DNA of 64,000 nt, taken from positions 1-64,000 of the forward strand of contig JAEEHS010000013.1 of assembly GCA_016281015.1 (NCBI GenBank). Direction: 5' to 3'. Made by a program: the position numbers and the translations under genes. The notes beneath the pieces are model-generated. The model made no database searches. It was given only the letters and a program-made list of their open reading frames with translations, and had not been told where the DNA came from. The stretch is from Bacteroidales bacterium. Its GTDB lineage: Bacteria > Bacteroidota > Bacteroidia > Bacteroidales > UBA932. Positions 43,475 through 51,782 of the stretch are shown piece by piece (positions within the stretch are counted from its first letter, which is position 1; the number at the start of each line of letters is the position of its first letter).

Positions 43475-45145
43475 TTATTCCACCTCGGTGACATGGGCGG
43501 GATCCCAGATGCCGAGCTGCTTGGTCGTCCTGTTGACGGTCGGGATGCAGATGACGTCGAACTTCTTGCCTTCCGGCATTTCCAGATACTTTTTCACCTG
43601 CATGTACACGGCAATCGAGTTGGTTCCGTCGAAGAGCTTGCCGCTCCGGTCGCCGGAGACTTTCTTGCCGGTCTCAGGGTCAACGACCTCGTAGGTCGCG
43701 GCGATGGCATCCGTCACCGTCAAGCCTTTGATCTTCAGCAGGCGGCCGAAATTGGCATCCCAGTTCTCCAGGAGACTGGCCAGGGTGATTTCCTTCGGCT
43801 GCGGGAGTTCAGCAGGATTCAGCGGAGCCTTGCCAATCTTGGCGAGGGAGGTGTTGAAGACCGTCGCCTCGGGGAGATTGTTGTAGGCATAGCCCTCACC
43901 GAAGACACGGCCTTCGACGGTCTGGCCGACGGAGAGTCCGGCGGAGCCATAGATCAGGATGGCGGAAGTCTCGCTCTCGAGGAAGGTGTTGGAACCGTTC
44001 ACATAGGTGACGGTCGACTTCGGGATGGTCACATCGAAGGGGAGCGGGTTTTTGTTGCTGCCGCTCTTGATGGCATCGGCGATGTCGCTGAGATCACCCT
44101 TCGTCTCCGGAACGAGCTGGATGATGGACACCGGAACGGAGGAAGTCTTCAGTGCGCCCTTCTCCAGCTTGTTGCTCGTCACGACGATTTCGCCCGTGCG
44201 GCGCTTTCCGGTCGTATTCTCTTCGGCGACGACGGTCACGACGACCTTGCCCTTGCTGTTGACGGTATAACCGTTGTTCTTGATGGTCAGCCAGGGAGCC
44301 TTGGACTCGATGGACAGGCCCTCACCCTTCTGGGTGAAGAGGACGTCCGTCTCGCCGGCCGCTGAAGAGATGGCCACCTCGGACTTGTCGGCCGCCAGCA
44401 GGGCCTTCTCGACCTTGATCACCTGGACATCGACCAGTTCCGGAACGGTCTTTCCGTCCCAGGTGCCGGTGTAGCTCGGGTGCTTGGGACCCTCAATCGT
44501 GACAACATCACCGACGGCGATACCGAAACTGGACCAGTTGTAAGAGCCGGTCGCATCCACGGTACCGTAGATATAGACGGCATCCCCATGCTCGTCCACG
44601 AGATACCAGTTGCCATAGGATTCGCTGGTGATGGACACGCAAGTTCCTTTCACGCGGAAGGAACCGCCCTTGGCAGCCACATCGGCGCAGGTGGAAATCG
44701 GGGTTTCCTGGGCCGTCAGTTCTTCCTGGCGTACGATGACATGCTGGGTGGCGTCACCGACTTTCAGCAGGACATCGAGGGTACGGGGCGTATCGGTCTC
44801 GGGGGCGGAGAAAGTGATGGTCGCATCACCCTTGCCGCTCAGGGGAGAAATGGAGAGCCACTCGTTGCCCTTGTGCTTGAGCTGCTCGACTTCAATTTTC
44901 GTTTTTACGCTGCCTTTGACGGCATCGGTATAGCTGGTGTCATACTTAACCTTCACGGCGAAAGTCCATTCGTCGCTGGTGGTCAGTTTGATGGTCGGCT
45001 GGGCACTGCCGTCCAAGGGAATACGCACGTAGGAGTTGCTGACCGTCGCATTGGCCAGATCGGCAGAGGTAGCGTCTTCCCGCTGGCAAGCAGTAAAGGC
45101 CAGGGCGACAACGGCAAACGCGGAAAGAATATATCTGAGTTTCAT
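43475..45145 (-). CDS. BACON/DUF5689-like lipoprotein
   Basis: The 556-residue lipoprotein (FTAC, Cys20) has an N-terminal BACON-like domain, then an OB-like domain (FRVKGTCVSITSESYGNWYLVDEHG ... GDVVTIEGP), a second BACON-like domain (about 255-350) and a DUF5689-like C-terminal half (ISDIADAI-type start, LLKIKGLTVTDA, IAVYMQVKKYLEMPEG). It follows the Oar-like receptor by 15 nt and mirrors the receptor-DUF5689 pair at 33-37 kb. The ATG at 45145 gives the clean signal peptide; another lies 12 nt upstream. Confidence 0.83.
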   Translation of the reverse strand: MKLRYILSAFAVVALAFTACQREDATSADLANATVSNSYVRIPLDGSAQPTIKLTTSDEWTFAVKVKYDTSYTDAVKGSVKTKIEVEQLKHKGNEWLSISPLSGKGDATITFSAPETDTPRTLDVLLKVGDATQHVIVRQEELTAQETPISTCADVAAKGGSFRVKGTCVSITSESYGNWYLVDEHGDAVYIYGTVDATGSYNWSSFGIAVGDVVTIEGPKHPSYTGTWDGKTVPELVDVQVIKVEKALLAADKSEVAISSAAGETDVLFTQKGEGLSIESKAPWLTIKNNGYTVNSKGKVVVTVVAEENTTGKRRTGEIVVTSNKLEKGALKTSSVPVSIIQLVPETKGDLSDIADAIKSGSNKNPLPFDVTIPKSTVTYVNGSNTFLESETSAILIYGSAGLSVGQTVEGRVFGEGYAYNNLPEATVFNTSLAKIGKAPLNPAELPQPKEITLASLLENWDANFGRLLKIKGLTVTDAIAATYEVVDPETGKKVSGDRSGKLFDGTNSIAVYMQVKKYLEMPEGKKFDVICIPTVNRTTKQLGIWDPAHVTEVE

Positions 45146-45160
45146 AGTGCCTGTCATCTA

Positions 45161-48100
45161 TTAGTTGAACAAATATTTGATACCGATCTGGGCATACCAG
45201 CACTGATGGATATCGTGGTAGAGGGTCCAGAGCTGGGTGGTACCGCTGACAGCCTTCGGGGTGGAGAACACCGGAACGCCGTCGGCATTGACGCCTTCCA
45301 TCTTCAGGATACGGCCGCTGTTGAGCTCCGGATTCATCTGCTTGGAAACGCCCCAGGAGGAGTTGAAGAGGTTCAGGATGTTCTTCACGTCGAAGTTGAC
45401 CTGCAGGGTGTTCGTGGTCTTTCCGAGCTTGATCTTGAAATCATGCGTGTAACGGAAGTCCAGGCGATGGACCCAGGGAGAATAGACGCTGTAGCCTTCG
45501 GCATAGGTGCCGCGCTTGTCGAAGAGGTTCTTGGGATCGACCTTGGTCATGAACTCCCAGAAGCGGCTCTTGTCATCCCAGGAGGCGAATTCGAGTTCGT
45601 TGATTTCCTTCGGGATATAGATGGCGTCGTAGTTGTAGTTGTCTCCGTTCATGTCATTGGCGTACATGTAGGAGTAGTTGTAACCACCTCTCCAGGTCTC
45701 GTAGAAGAAGCTGAACATGTTGTTCGACTTGTCGTTGATCGAGAGCGAAGCGAAGAAGCGGTCCGGCGTCACATACTGCGAATTGTGCAGGGTCACGTTG
45801 TTCGGGCCGTCCACCGTCGGGATGTAAGTGAAGGCGGAGTTGGCGTCGCTGCCCGGCATGCCGGTCAGTTCCTTGGACACCGAGTGGGTGTAGGCGGCGG
45901 TGAAGTCGATGCCGTCCCAAGGACGGGCATTGACGGTCACGCTGGCCTGGGCACCGTAGCCCTTGTTGGTGTTGGTCAGCACATAGGCGGAGGTGGAAGT
46001 GTAGGTGTAGACCGACGGATAGATGTGGCGCTTGTCAGGTCCGTTGAAGCGGGCGAAGCCGTTGACATCCATCATGTTGTAGTCGCGGATGCAGACCGCG
46101 TTGACGGTCTTGTTGAGGATCGCCTCGGCGCTGATCGACAGCGGGAAGGAGGTCGGGAAGCTGTAGTCCACGGCGAGGGAGGTCTTCCACACCTGCGGCA
46201 TCTTGAACTTCGGATCCACGGCGGCGATACTGGTCGGAAGGACACCCTTCTCCGGAGAAATCGTCAGCGGGAAGCGGTCCGGATCAGCCTCGTTGAGGGT
46301 CTTGAGCATCGTGGGCACATCCGTGACCATGTTGCCGGCGAACTTGCCGAGGATGTCGAAGCGGTTTTCGATCTTCGTGGAGTTCTGGGACACGGCGGAG
46401 ACGTTCTGGACCATACCGGAGTTCGTCGGCATGTTGGTGAAGAACACGAGCGGGAGACGGCCGGAGAACAGGCCGGTACCGCCGCGCACCTTCAGGCTTT
46501 TGTCGCCGAAGACATCGTAGGTGAAGCCCAGGCGCGGGGAGACCTGCACCTTGGAGGTGGGCCACTTGCCGGTGTCGATGTGAGATTCCACACCATGGTT
46601 GTAATAGGTCTGGGCAAGAATCTTGTTGTTCGTCATCAGGTCGCGGTTGTCGAAGATGAGGCCTTCGATTCTCAGACCGGCCGTCACTTTGAGTTTCTCA
46701 TTCGGGTTCCATTCGTCCTGGGCATAAAGGGCAGCCTTGTGGAAACGGACGCGGGCGGCCGGATTGAGTTCGCCGTCATAACCGTAGGTCAGGGCGACGG
46801 TCTCCGGCATGGCACCGGTGAGGAAGTCGTTGAGGGAATTGTAGCGGTAGTAGCCCGTACCGTTACGCATGTAGGAGTTGTCGGCCATCTGGTATTCGTA
46901 GCTCAGGCCGGCGGTGAGTTTGTGGTCACCGAAGTAGTAGGTCAGGTCATCCTTCGCCGTGAAAACGCGGTTGTGGACACCGTTGTTCCAGGTGAAGAGC
47001 TCATAACCCACAGCCATGTACGGCGTGTAGGTATTCGTTCCGTCGAGGATGTCGATGAAGGGGAACTTGGCGGAGTTGGTGCCGCGGATGTCGTCGAGCA
47101 TCGAGTAGGTCGCCAGGAACTGGTTCGACAGGCTGTTGCTCAGCCGGCTGTTGAAGTCCAGGGAGAAGGTGTTCACCTTGTTGTCCATCGAGTACATCGC
47201 GTTGGCAAAAGCCATGGAGTACTGGCTCAGACGGTTCTGGACGGCACGCTGGGTGGCGTTGGAAGAAGAGCCGTTGGTGTTGTTCCAGCCGCGGTTCAGG
47301 GTGTAGTTGTACCGGAGGGCGAGGTGATGCTTGTCCGTGATGTTCCAGTCGAGGCGGGCCAGGATCTTGGTGTTGCTCTCGTTGGCCGGATAATCGGTAT
47401 AGGAACCGGCATCATAGTTATAAGGAGAAGCGGCGAGGAAGTCGGCGACTTTCTGCATGTCTTCCTTGGTCGTACGGGAGATGTATGCATCCGGATTGGC
47501 CTTGCCGTCATCGGACGGGCGCCAGCGGTTGACCACCGTCGGGACGACGGACTTCTCGAAGTTGGCGAAGAAGAAGAGTTTGTTCTTGATGATCGGTCCG
47601 CCGAGGGTGAAGCCGTAGGTCGTCGTGCGGTCCTTGTCACGGGCACCGCTGATCTCGTCACCTTCGATGGCGTTGCCGCGCATGTTCTCGTTGGTGTGAT
47701 AGACGTAGGCCGTTCCCTTCAGGGTGTTGGTACCGGACTTGGTGATGGCGTTCAGGCCGCCGCCGATGAAGTTCGTCTGACGGACATCATAGGGGGAAAT
47801 CACAATCTGAACCTCTTCGATGGCATCGATGGAAATCGGGCTGCCGCCGCCGGGAAGCTTGTCGGAAAGACCGAAGTTGTTGTTGAAGTTGGCACCGTCC
47901 ACGGTGAAGTTGGCCGTACGGCCGTCGCTGCCCGCGAACTGCATGCCGTTTCCACCGTAAGGAGAGAGTTTCGTCACATCCGTGATGGCCCGGCTGACCG
48001 TCGGGAGGGCGGCAATCTGCGCGTTGGAGATGTTCGTTGCGGCACCGGTTTTCTCAACAGAGAACTTGGAGGCCGGCTGGGCAACCACCACCGCTTCGCT

Positions 48101-48451
48101 GAGGAATTCGGTGGACTCTGCGATCTGGGCGTTCAGATTGTAGGTTTCAGCAAGCTGGAGAACCACGCCCGTGTAATTGGTCTGCTGATAGCCGAGACAG
48201 GAGAACTCGACATTGTAAGGACCACCGGTACGCATACCCTGGATGGTATAACGTCCGTCAGCATTCGTGATTGCACCATACACGGTTCCGGACGGTTCGT
48301 GCTGCGCGAGGATCGCAGCGCCGACCACCGGCTGTCCGGTCTGGTCAACCACACGGCCCGAAAGGGCCGACGTTGTCACCTGAGCATAGGCGACGACACC
48401 CGCACACAACGTAGTGAATGCGAGCAGAAGGCTTTTAAAAGCGTTTCTCAT
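45161..48451 (-). CDS. Oar-like TonB-dependent receptor
   Basis: The 1096-residue outer-membrane protein has a signal peptide (AYA-Q), a carboxypeptidase-regulatory-like domain (LSGRVVDQTGQPVVGAAIL) and a plug with the Oar-type motif ISIDAIEEVQIVISPYDVRQ followed by GGGLNAITKSGTN. A long barrel follows. Oar-like receptors move large or unusual ligands and do not use SusD. Together with the following lipoprotein it forms the first unit of the nucleic-acid-linked locus. Confidence 0.9.
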   Translation of the reverse strand: MRNAFKSLLLAFTTLCAGVVAYAQVTTSALSGRVVDQTGQPVVGAAILAQHEPSGTVYGAITNADGRYTIQGMRTGGPYNVEFSCLGYQQTNYTGVVLQLAETYNLNAQIAESTEFLSEAVVVAQPASKFSVEKTGAATNISNAQIAALPTVSRAITDVTKLSPYGGNGMQFAGSDGRTANFTVDGANFNNNFGLSDKLPGGGSPISIDAIEEVQIVISPYDVRQTNFIGGGLNAITKSGTNTLKGTAYVYHTNENMRGNAIEGDEISGARDKDRTTTYGFTLGGPIIKNKLFFFANFEKSVVPTVVNRWRPSDDGKANPDAYISRTTKEDMQKVADFLAASPYNYDAGSYTDYPANESNTKILARLDWNITDKHHLALRYNYTLNRGWNNTNGSSSNATQRAVQNRLSQYSMAFANAMYSMDNKVNTFSLDFNSRLSNSLSNQFLATYSMLDDIRGTNSAKFPFIDILDGTNTYTPYMAVGYELFTWNNGVHNRVFTAKDDLTYYFGDHKLTAGLSYEYQMADNSYMRNGTGYYRYNSLNDFLTGAMPETVALTYGYDGELNPAARVRFHKAALYAQDEWNPNEKLKVTAGLRIEGLIFDNRDLMTNNKILAQTYYNHGVESHIDTGKWPTSKVQVSPRLGFTYDVFGDKSLKVRGGTGLFSGRLPLVFFTNMPTNSGMVQNVSAVSQNSTKIENRFDILGKFAGNMVTDVPTMLKTLNEADPDRFPLTISPEKGVLPTSIAAVDPKFKMPQVWKTSLAVDYSFPTSFPLSISAEAILNKTVNAVCIRDYNMMDVNGFARFNGPDKRHIYPSVYTYTSTSAYVLTNTNKGYGAQASVTVNARPWDGIDFTAAYTHSVSKELTGMPGSDANSAFTYIPTVDGPNNVTLHNSQYVTPDRFFASLSINDKSNNMFSFFYETWRGGYNYSYMYANDMNGDNYNYDAIYIPKEINELEFASWDDKSRFWEFMTKVDPKNLFDKRGTYAEGYSVYSPWVHRLDFRYTHDFKIKLGKTTNTLQVNFDVKNILNLFNSSWGVSKQMNPELNSGRILKMEGVNADGVPVFSTPKAVSGTTQLWTLYHDIHQCWYAQIGIKYLFN

Positions 48452-48498
48452 ACGGTTGATTTATGGATAAATAATGATATTGCTCTTAATTCGCGATG

Positions 48499-48529
48499 CG
48501 AAGTTACTACCTTTTTGGGAATCTTGCAA
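48499..48529 (-). promoter_or_regulatory. Probable promoter of the Oar-like receptor gene
   Basis: TTG (48527-48529), 20 bp, then TAACTTCG (48499-48506) on the minus strand. It differs from TAnnTTTG at one base. Leader about 45 nt. Confidence 0.45.
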
Positions 48530-48579
48530 GTATTCCTTTTTTCTTTTTTTGGGGAGAGATCGATACCCTATGGCAGAAG

Positions 48580-48618
48580 GTGTTCCTTGCGTCCCGGTTT
48601 TTGGGACGCATGGAACAC
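48580..48618. repeat. Inverted repeat in the Oar-receptor/metK intergenic region
   Basis: Two 7-bp arms on each side, GTGTTCC-TT-GCGTCCC and GGGACGC-AT-GGAACAC, around a 7-nt loop (GGTTTTT), form a 39-nt near-perfect hairpin. There is no T-tract on either side, so it is not an ordinary terminator. It lies between two divergent promoters but outside both core boxes and could be an operator. Confidence 0.75.
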
Positions 48619-48679
48619 ATCGGCGCGGTCGAAAGGAAATCAGGCGGGGCAGTTTAGGATGGAAAAACGGCGCATCCTA

Positions 48680-48710
48680 TTGCGGATTCAAAAAAAAAGC
48701 GCTACCTTTG
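48680..48710 (+). promoter_or_regulatory. metK promoter
   Basis: TTG (48680-48682), 20 bp, TACCTTTG (48703-48710). The transcript starts just before the riboswitch. Confidence 0.75.
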
Positions 48711-48723
48711 CCGTCCCGAAATA

Positions 48724-48776
48724 TATGTGGAGAGATTTGGACTTGCTTGCAACCACGTTAAAAAATGCTAAAATGG
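48724..48776 (+). ncRNA. SAM-II riboswitch aptamer in the metK leader
   Basis: The region carries the sequence signature of SAM-II riboswitches: P1 stem TGTGG/CCACG (48726-48730, 48753-48757), the loop element GATTTG (48733-48738), CTTGCA before the P1 3' arm, then GTTAAA and the invariant GCTAAA (48767-48772) that forms the pseudoknot. It lies directly between the promoter and metK, which makes SAM. The loop between the two P1 arms is longer than in the alphaproteobacterial form. It is expected to bind SAM and lower metK expression. Confidence 0.85.
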
Positions 48777-48796
48777 ACATATCAGTGTTTTGTGTT

Positions 48797-48835
48797 TTTT
48801 AGCCTCCCGCATATCGCCAGGGGCTAATTTTTTTT
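48797..48835 (+). terminator. SAM-controlled terminator/antiterminator upstream of metK
   Basis: A 7-bp stem TAGCCTC/GGGGCTA (48800-48806, 48820-48826; one G-U pair) is followed by eight Ts (48828-48835), 6 nt before the metK ATG. TTTTAGC at 48797-48803 is an exact complement of GCTAAAA in the aptamer (48767-48773). Pairing of these two would block the terminator. When SAM locks GCTAAA into the pseudoknot, the terminator is free to form. Switching by termination is inferred from these complementarities. Confidence 0.8.
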
Positions 48836-48840
48836 ATACC

Positions 48841-50136
48841 ATGAACTATCTGTTTACTTCCGAAAGTGTCTCCGAAGGCCATCCTGACAAGGTGGCGGAC
48901 CAGATCAGCGATGCCATCCTGGACGAATTCCTGCGCCAGGATCCCGAGGCGAAAGTGGCCTGCGAAAGTTTTTGCTCCACCGGCATGGTGGTAGTGATGG
49001 GCGAAGTGAAGGCGGAAGCCTATGTGGACATCCAGACGACGGTGCGCGATACCATCCGCCGGATCGGCTATACCAAGGCGGAATACATGTTCGACGCCTC
49101 TTCCTGCGGGGTGCTGAGCGCCCTGCACGAGCAGTCGGCGGACATCAACCGCGGCGTAGAGCGCGCCCAGGCCGAAGACCAGGGGGCCGGCGACCAGGGG
49201 ATGATGTTCGGCTATGCCTGCTGCGACACCGAGGACTACATGCCGCTGCCGCTGTACCTGAGCCACCGCCTCCTCCAGATCCTTTCGGACATCCGGCACC
49301 AGGAGCCGGCGCTGATGCCCTACCTGAGGCCGGATGCCAAGAGCCAGTTCACCATCGAGTATGACGGCGAGACCCACCTTCCTGTGAAGGTCCATACCAT
49401 CGTTCTCTCGACCCAGCATGACGAATTCGTCCCCGCCTCGCTCGGCCACATGTCCTACGAGGATGCCGTCAGGCAGTACGGCCAGGCCAAAGTGGACCTC
49501 GAAATGCAGGCCAAGATCCGTTATGATGTTGAGAAGATTCTCCTCCCCCGGCTCAAAGCCTCCCTTCCGGAGGAGACGGCCCGGCTGATTCACAGCTTCA
49601 TCCTCCATGTCAATCCGACAGGAAAGTTCGTCATCGGCGGCCCCCACGGCGACACCGGCCTGACCGGACGGAAGATTATCGTGGACACCTACGGCGGAAA
49701 AGGGGCCCATGGCGGCGGTGCCTTCTCCGGGAAGGACCCGTCCAAGGTGGACCGCAGCGCAGCCTATGCCGCCCGCTATATCGCCAAGAACCTCGTGGCG
49801 GGGGGTGTCGCGCGGGAGTGCCTGGTCCAACTGGCCTACGCCATCGGTGTCGCCGACCCGGTGAGCGTTTTCGTGGATACGTACGGAACCGGCATCCTTC
49901 CGGACAGCGAGATTGCGGAAAAGGTCCGCACCCTCTTCCCGCTCCGTCCCGCGGCAATCATCCGCAAGTTCGGCCTTAAGAATCCGATTTACGCACCCAC
50001 CGCCTCCTATGGCCATATGGGCCGGAAACCCTTCAAAAAGACCGTCAAGGTCCAGGGAAAGGAGAAGATTGTCCAGTTCTTCGGCTGGGAACTGCTTGAC
50101 AGCGTCGACCGCGTCCGCAAAGCCTTCGGCCTATAG
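48841..50136 (+). CDS. metK: S-adenosylmethionine synthetase
   Basis: The 431-residue enzyme makes SAM from methionine and ATP. It shows the start [18 protein letters not shown] (ATP/metal site around H14-D16), DQGMMFGYA, the P-loop-like [14 protein letters not shown] and [19 protein letters not shown]. The start at 48841 follows the leader terminator; in-frame codons upstream lie within the terminator. It is longer than the ~385-residue E. coli enzyme, as is usual for the Bacteroidales type. Confidence 0.97.
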   Translation: MNYLFTSESVSEGHPDKVADQISDAILDEFLRQDPEAKVACESFCSTGMVVVMGEVKAEAYVDIQTTVRDTIRRIGYTKAEYMFDASSCGVLSALHEQSADINRGVERAQAEDQGAGDQGMMFGYACCDTEDYMPLPLYLSHRLLQILSDIRHQEPALMPYLRPDAKSQFTIEYDGETHLPVKVHTIVLSTQHDEFVPASLGHMSYEDAVRQYGQAKVDLEMQAKIRYDVEKILLPRLKASLPEETARLIHSFILHVNPTGKFVIGGPHGDTGLTGRKIIVDTYGGKGAHGGGAFSGKDPSKVDRSAAYAARYIAKNLVAGGVARECLVQLAYAIGVADPVSVFVDTYGTGILPDSEIAEKVRTLFPLRPAAIIRKFGLKNPIYAPTASYGHMGRKPFKKTVKVQGKEKIVQFFGWELLDSVDRVRKAFGL

Positions 50137-50173
50137 CGGTTCCTCCTGCCGGCGGTTCCTCCCGGCGGGGAGA

Positions 50174-50971
50174 TCAAACCCGCGTCCAGTGGATGCGGAC
50201 GCCGTCGCGCTCCATGCCGCGGAACCAGGTCATCTGGCGCTTGGCGAACTGGTGGATGGCGTTTCCGAGGGCGATGACCATGTCCTCGTAGCTGAGCTGC
50301 CCCAGGACATACTGCGTAACAAACTTGTATTCAAGCCCATAGTAGATCAGATCGTCGGCAGGGACCGTTTCCAGGAGCCCGCGGATCTCCTCCACCAGTC
50401 CCTCCTTGAGCCGCTCCTCCAGCCGCCGGTCGATCCGCGCCACCCGCTCTTCCCGGGACACCAGCGTACCAATATAATAAGGATGGGAAGGGAGACGCTC
50501 CGGCGGGATGCCGTTCCCTTTCCCGAACTTGTAACCCCGCGTGACGGATTCGATCCAGAGCCCGCTTCCCCCGCAGAGGACGGGCACCTTTCCCCGCCTC
50601 CGCACATCCGCCCACGCCCCCGCAAAGGCTTCCTGATACTGGTAGATATTGTATTTGGTACCGGCTGGAACAATGTCAATCAGGTGATACGGAACATCTC
50701 CGTACTCCCCGAGATCCTTTCCGCTACCGATGTTCATGCCCATGTACACCTGCCGGGAATCCGCCGAGAGAATCTCTCCGCCGAGCTCCCGGGCCAGCGA
50801 GACGGCATAGCGCGTCTTTCCGGAAGCGGTGGGACCGATGACGCAGACCAGGTCCACCTCCCCCGCCGCCAGCGCCCGGGAAAGGGCGGCGACGTCGATG
50901 GTTTCCGCCTCGGGAAGCGGGGCCATGGGCGGGATGCCGGGACGGTCAGGAAGGAGCTCAGTACGGTTCAT
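50174..50971 (-). CDS. miaA: tRNA dimethylallyltransferase
   Basis: The 265-residue enzyme adds a dimethylallyl group to A37 of tRNAs reading UNN codons. The P-loop GPTASGKT, DSRQVYMGMNIGSGK and QFAKRQMTWFR near the C terminus are diagnostic. It is shorter than the ~300-residue norm. Its -7 box lies only 4 nt before the ATG, divergent from smpB. Confidence 0.95.
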   Translation of the reverse strand: MNRTELLPDRPGIPPMAPLPEAETIDVAALSRALAAGEVDLVCVIGPTASGKTRYAVSLARELGGEILSADSRQVYMGMNIGSGKDLGEYGDVPYHLIDIVPAGTKYNIYQYQEAFAGAWADVRRRGKVPVLCGGSGLWIESVTRGYKFGKGNGIPPERLPSHPYYIGTLVSREERVARIDRRLEERLKEGLVEEIRGLLETVPADDLIYYGLEYKFVTQYVLGQLSYEDMVIALGNAIHQFAKRQMTWFRGMERDGVRIHWTRV

Positions 50972-50975
50972 GACG

Positions 50976-51003
50976 CAAAATTATGGAAAAAGTCTTATCT
51001 TTG
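50976..51003. promoter_or_regulatory. Divergent promoter pair of miaA and smpB
   Basis: TAATTTTG (minus strand, 50976-50983) serves miaA and TATCTTTG (plus strand, 50996-51003) serves smpB. The two -7 boxes are only 12 bp apart, so each promoter's -33 region falls in the other gene's start region. Polymerase at one promoter should block the other. Confidence 0.6.
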
Positions 51004-51010
51004 CAAAGAT

Positions 51011-51463
51011 ATGCCGAAGGCAAAGAGCAGCATACAGGTCAAGAACCGGCGGGCCTCGTTTGACTACGAGTTCCTGGAAACCTATACCGCCGGCATCGAG
51101 CTCGTGGGGACGGAAATCAAGTCCATCCGCGCGGGAAAGGTATCCCTGCAGGATGCCTACTGCTACTTTGCCGGCAACCAGCTCTTTGTCCGGGGCATGA
51201 ACGTGGCCCTGTACCACTGGGGCAGCTGGGGCCAGCATGAGCCGGTGCGGGACCGCCGCCTGCTCCTCAACCGGAAGGAACTCCGGCACCTCGCCATCGA
51301 GGACAAGAAGGCCGGCCTCACGATTGTCGCCGTCAAACTCTTCATCGCCGACAACGGCTTCGCGAAGCTTCAGATCGCCCTTGCCCGCGGCAAGAAGGAG
51401 TACGACAAACGACAGAGCATCAAAGAAAAAGACATCCGGCGCGAAATGGAGCGCGGATACTAA
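51011..51463 (+). CDS. smpB: SsrA-binding protein SmpB
   Basis: The 150-residue protein binds tmRNA and rescues stalled ribosomes. It shows NRRASFDYEFLETYTAGIELVGTEIKSIRAG, QHEPVRDRRLLLNRKEL and a basic C-terminal tail (KKEYDKRQSIKEKDIRREM). The ATG at 51011 lies 7 nt after the -7 box. First gene of a plus-strand unit reaching to 55897. Confidence 0.97.
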   Translation: MPKAKSSIQVKNRRASFDYEFLETYTAGIELVGTEIKSIRAGKVSLQDAYCYFAGNQLFVRGMNVALYHWGSWGQHEPVRDRRLLLNRKELRHLAIEDKKAGLTIVAVKLFIADNGFAKLQIALARGKKEYDKRQSIKEKDIRREMERGY

Positions 51464-51476
51464 ACACAAACAGGAT

Positions 51477-51782
51477 ATGGCACTGAATTTCGGTTTTTTC
51501 GGCCAGCAGGAACACCGCGTATTCAACTACCGCCCGCGTTATTATGACCCGGAGGCGGAGGAGCGCCGCCGCCTGTTCGGCGATGTGGACGGAACCAACG
51601 AGAAGGCAAAGAAAGACGGGACCTATGTCCCCGGCAGCAGCATCCGCGGCGCCTGGCGGGACGGCCATTACCAGCGGACCCGCACCACCGCGACCCGCAC
51701 GCAGACCATCATCAGCATCGTCACCCTCCTGCTGATTGCCGTCGTCCTGGTTTATATTACCAAGTTTTACGCCCTGCTGTAA
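51477..51782 (+). CDS. Small conserved membrane protein upstream of mutL
   Basis: The 101-residue protein has an N-terminal soluble part with the motif FNYRPRYYDPEAEERRR and one C-terminal membrane segment (about 77-97). Short proteins with the same RPRYYDP motif are common next to mutL in Bacteroidota. Its stop overlaps the mutL start by one base (TAATG). Function unknown. Confidence 0.82.
   Translation: MALNFGFFGQQEHRVFNYRPRYYDPEAEERRRLFGDVDGTNEKAKKDGTYVPGSSIRGAWRDGHYQRTRTTATRTQTIISIVTLLLIAVVLVYITKFYALL

Noticed and set aside
44480..48802. 1440-codon plus-strand frame, and similar long frames at 33671-37642 and 24893-28060
   Set aside because: They are exactly antisense to TonB receptor or lipoprotein genes with clear signal peptides and domains; the His/Arg/Val-rich peptides show no domain. 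The one at 44480 also runs through the metK promoter and riboswitch.
50137..50173. Short direct repeat of GCGGTTCCTCC-like sequence between metK and miaA
   Set aside because: Only two imperfect copies, no stem with T-tract; not a terminator or element.
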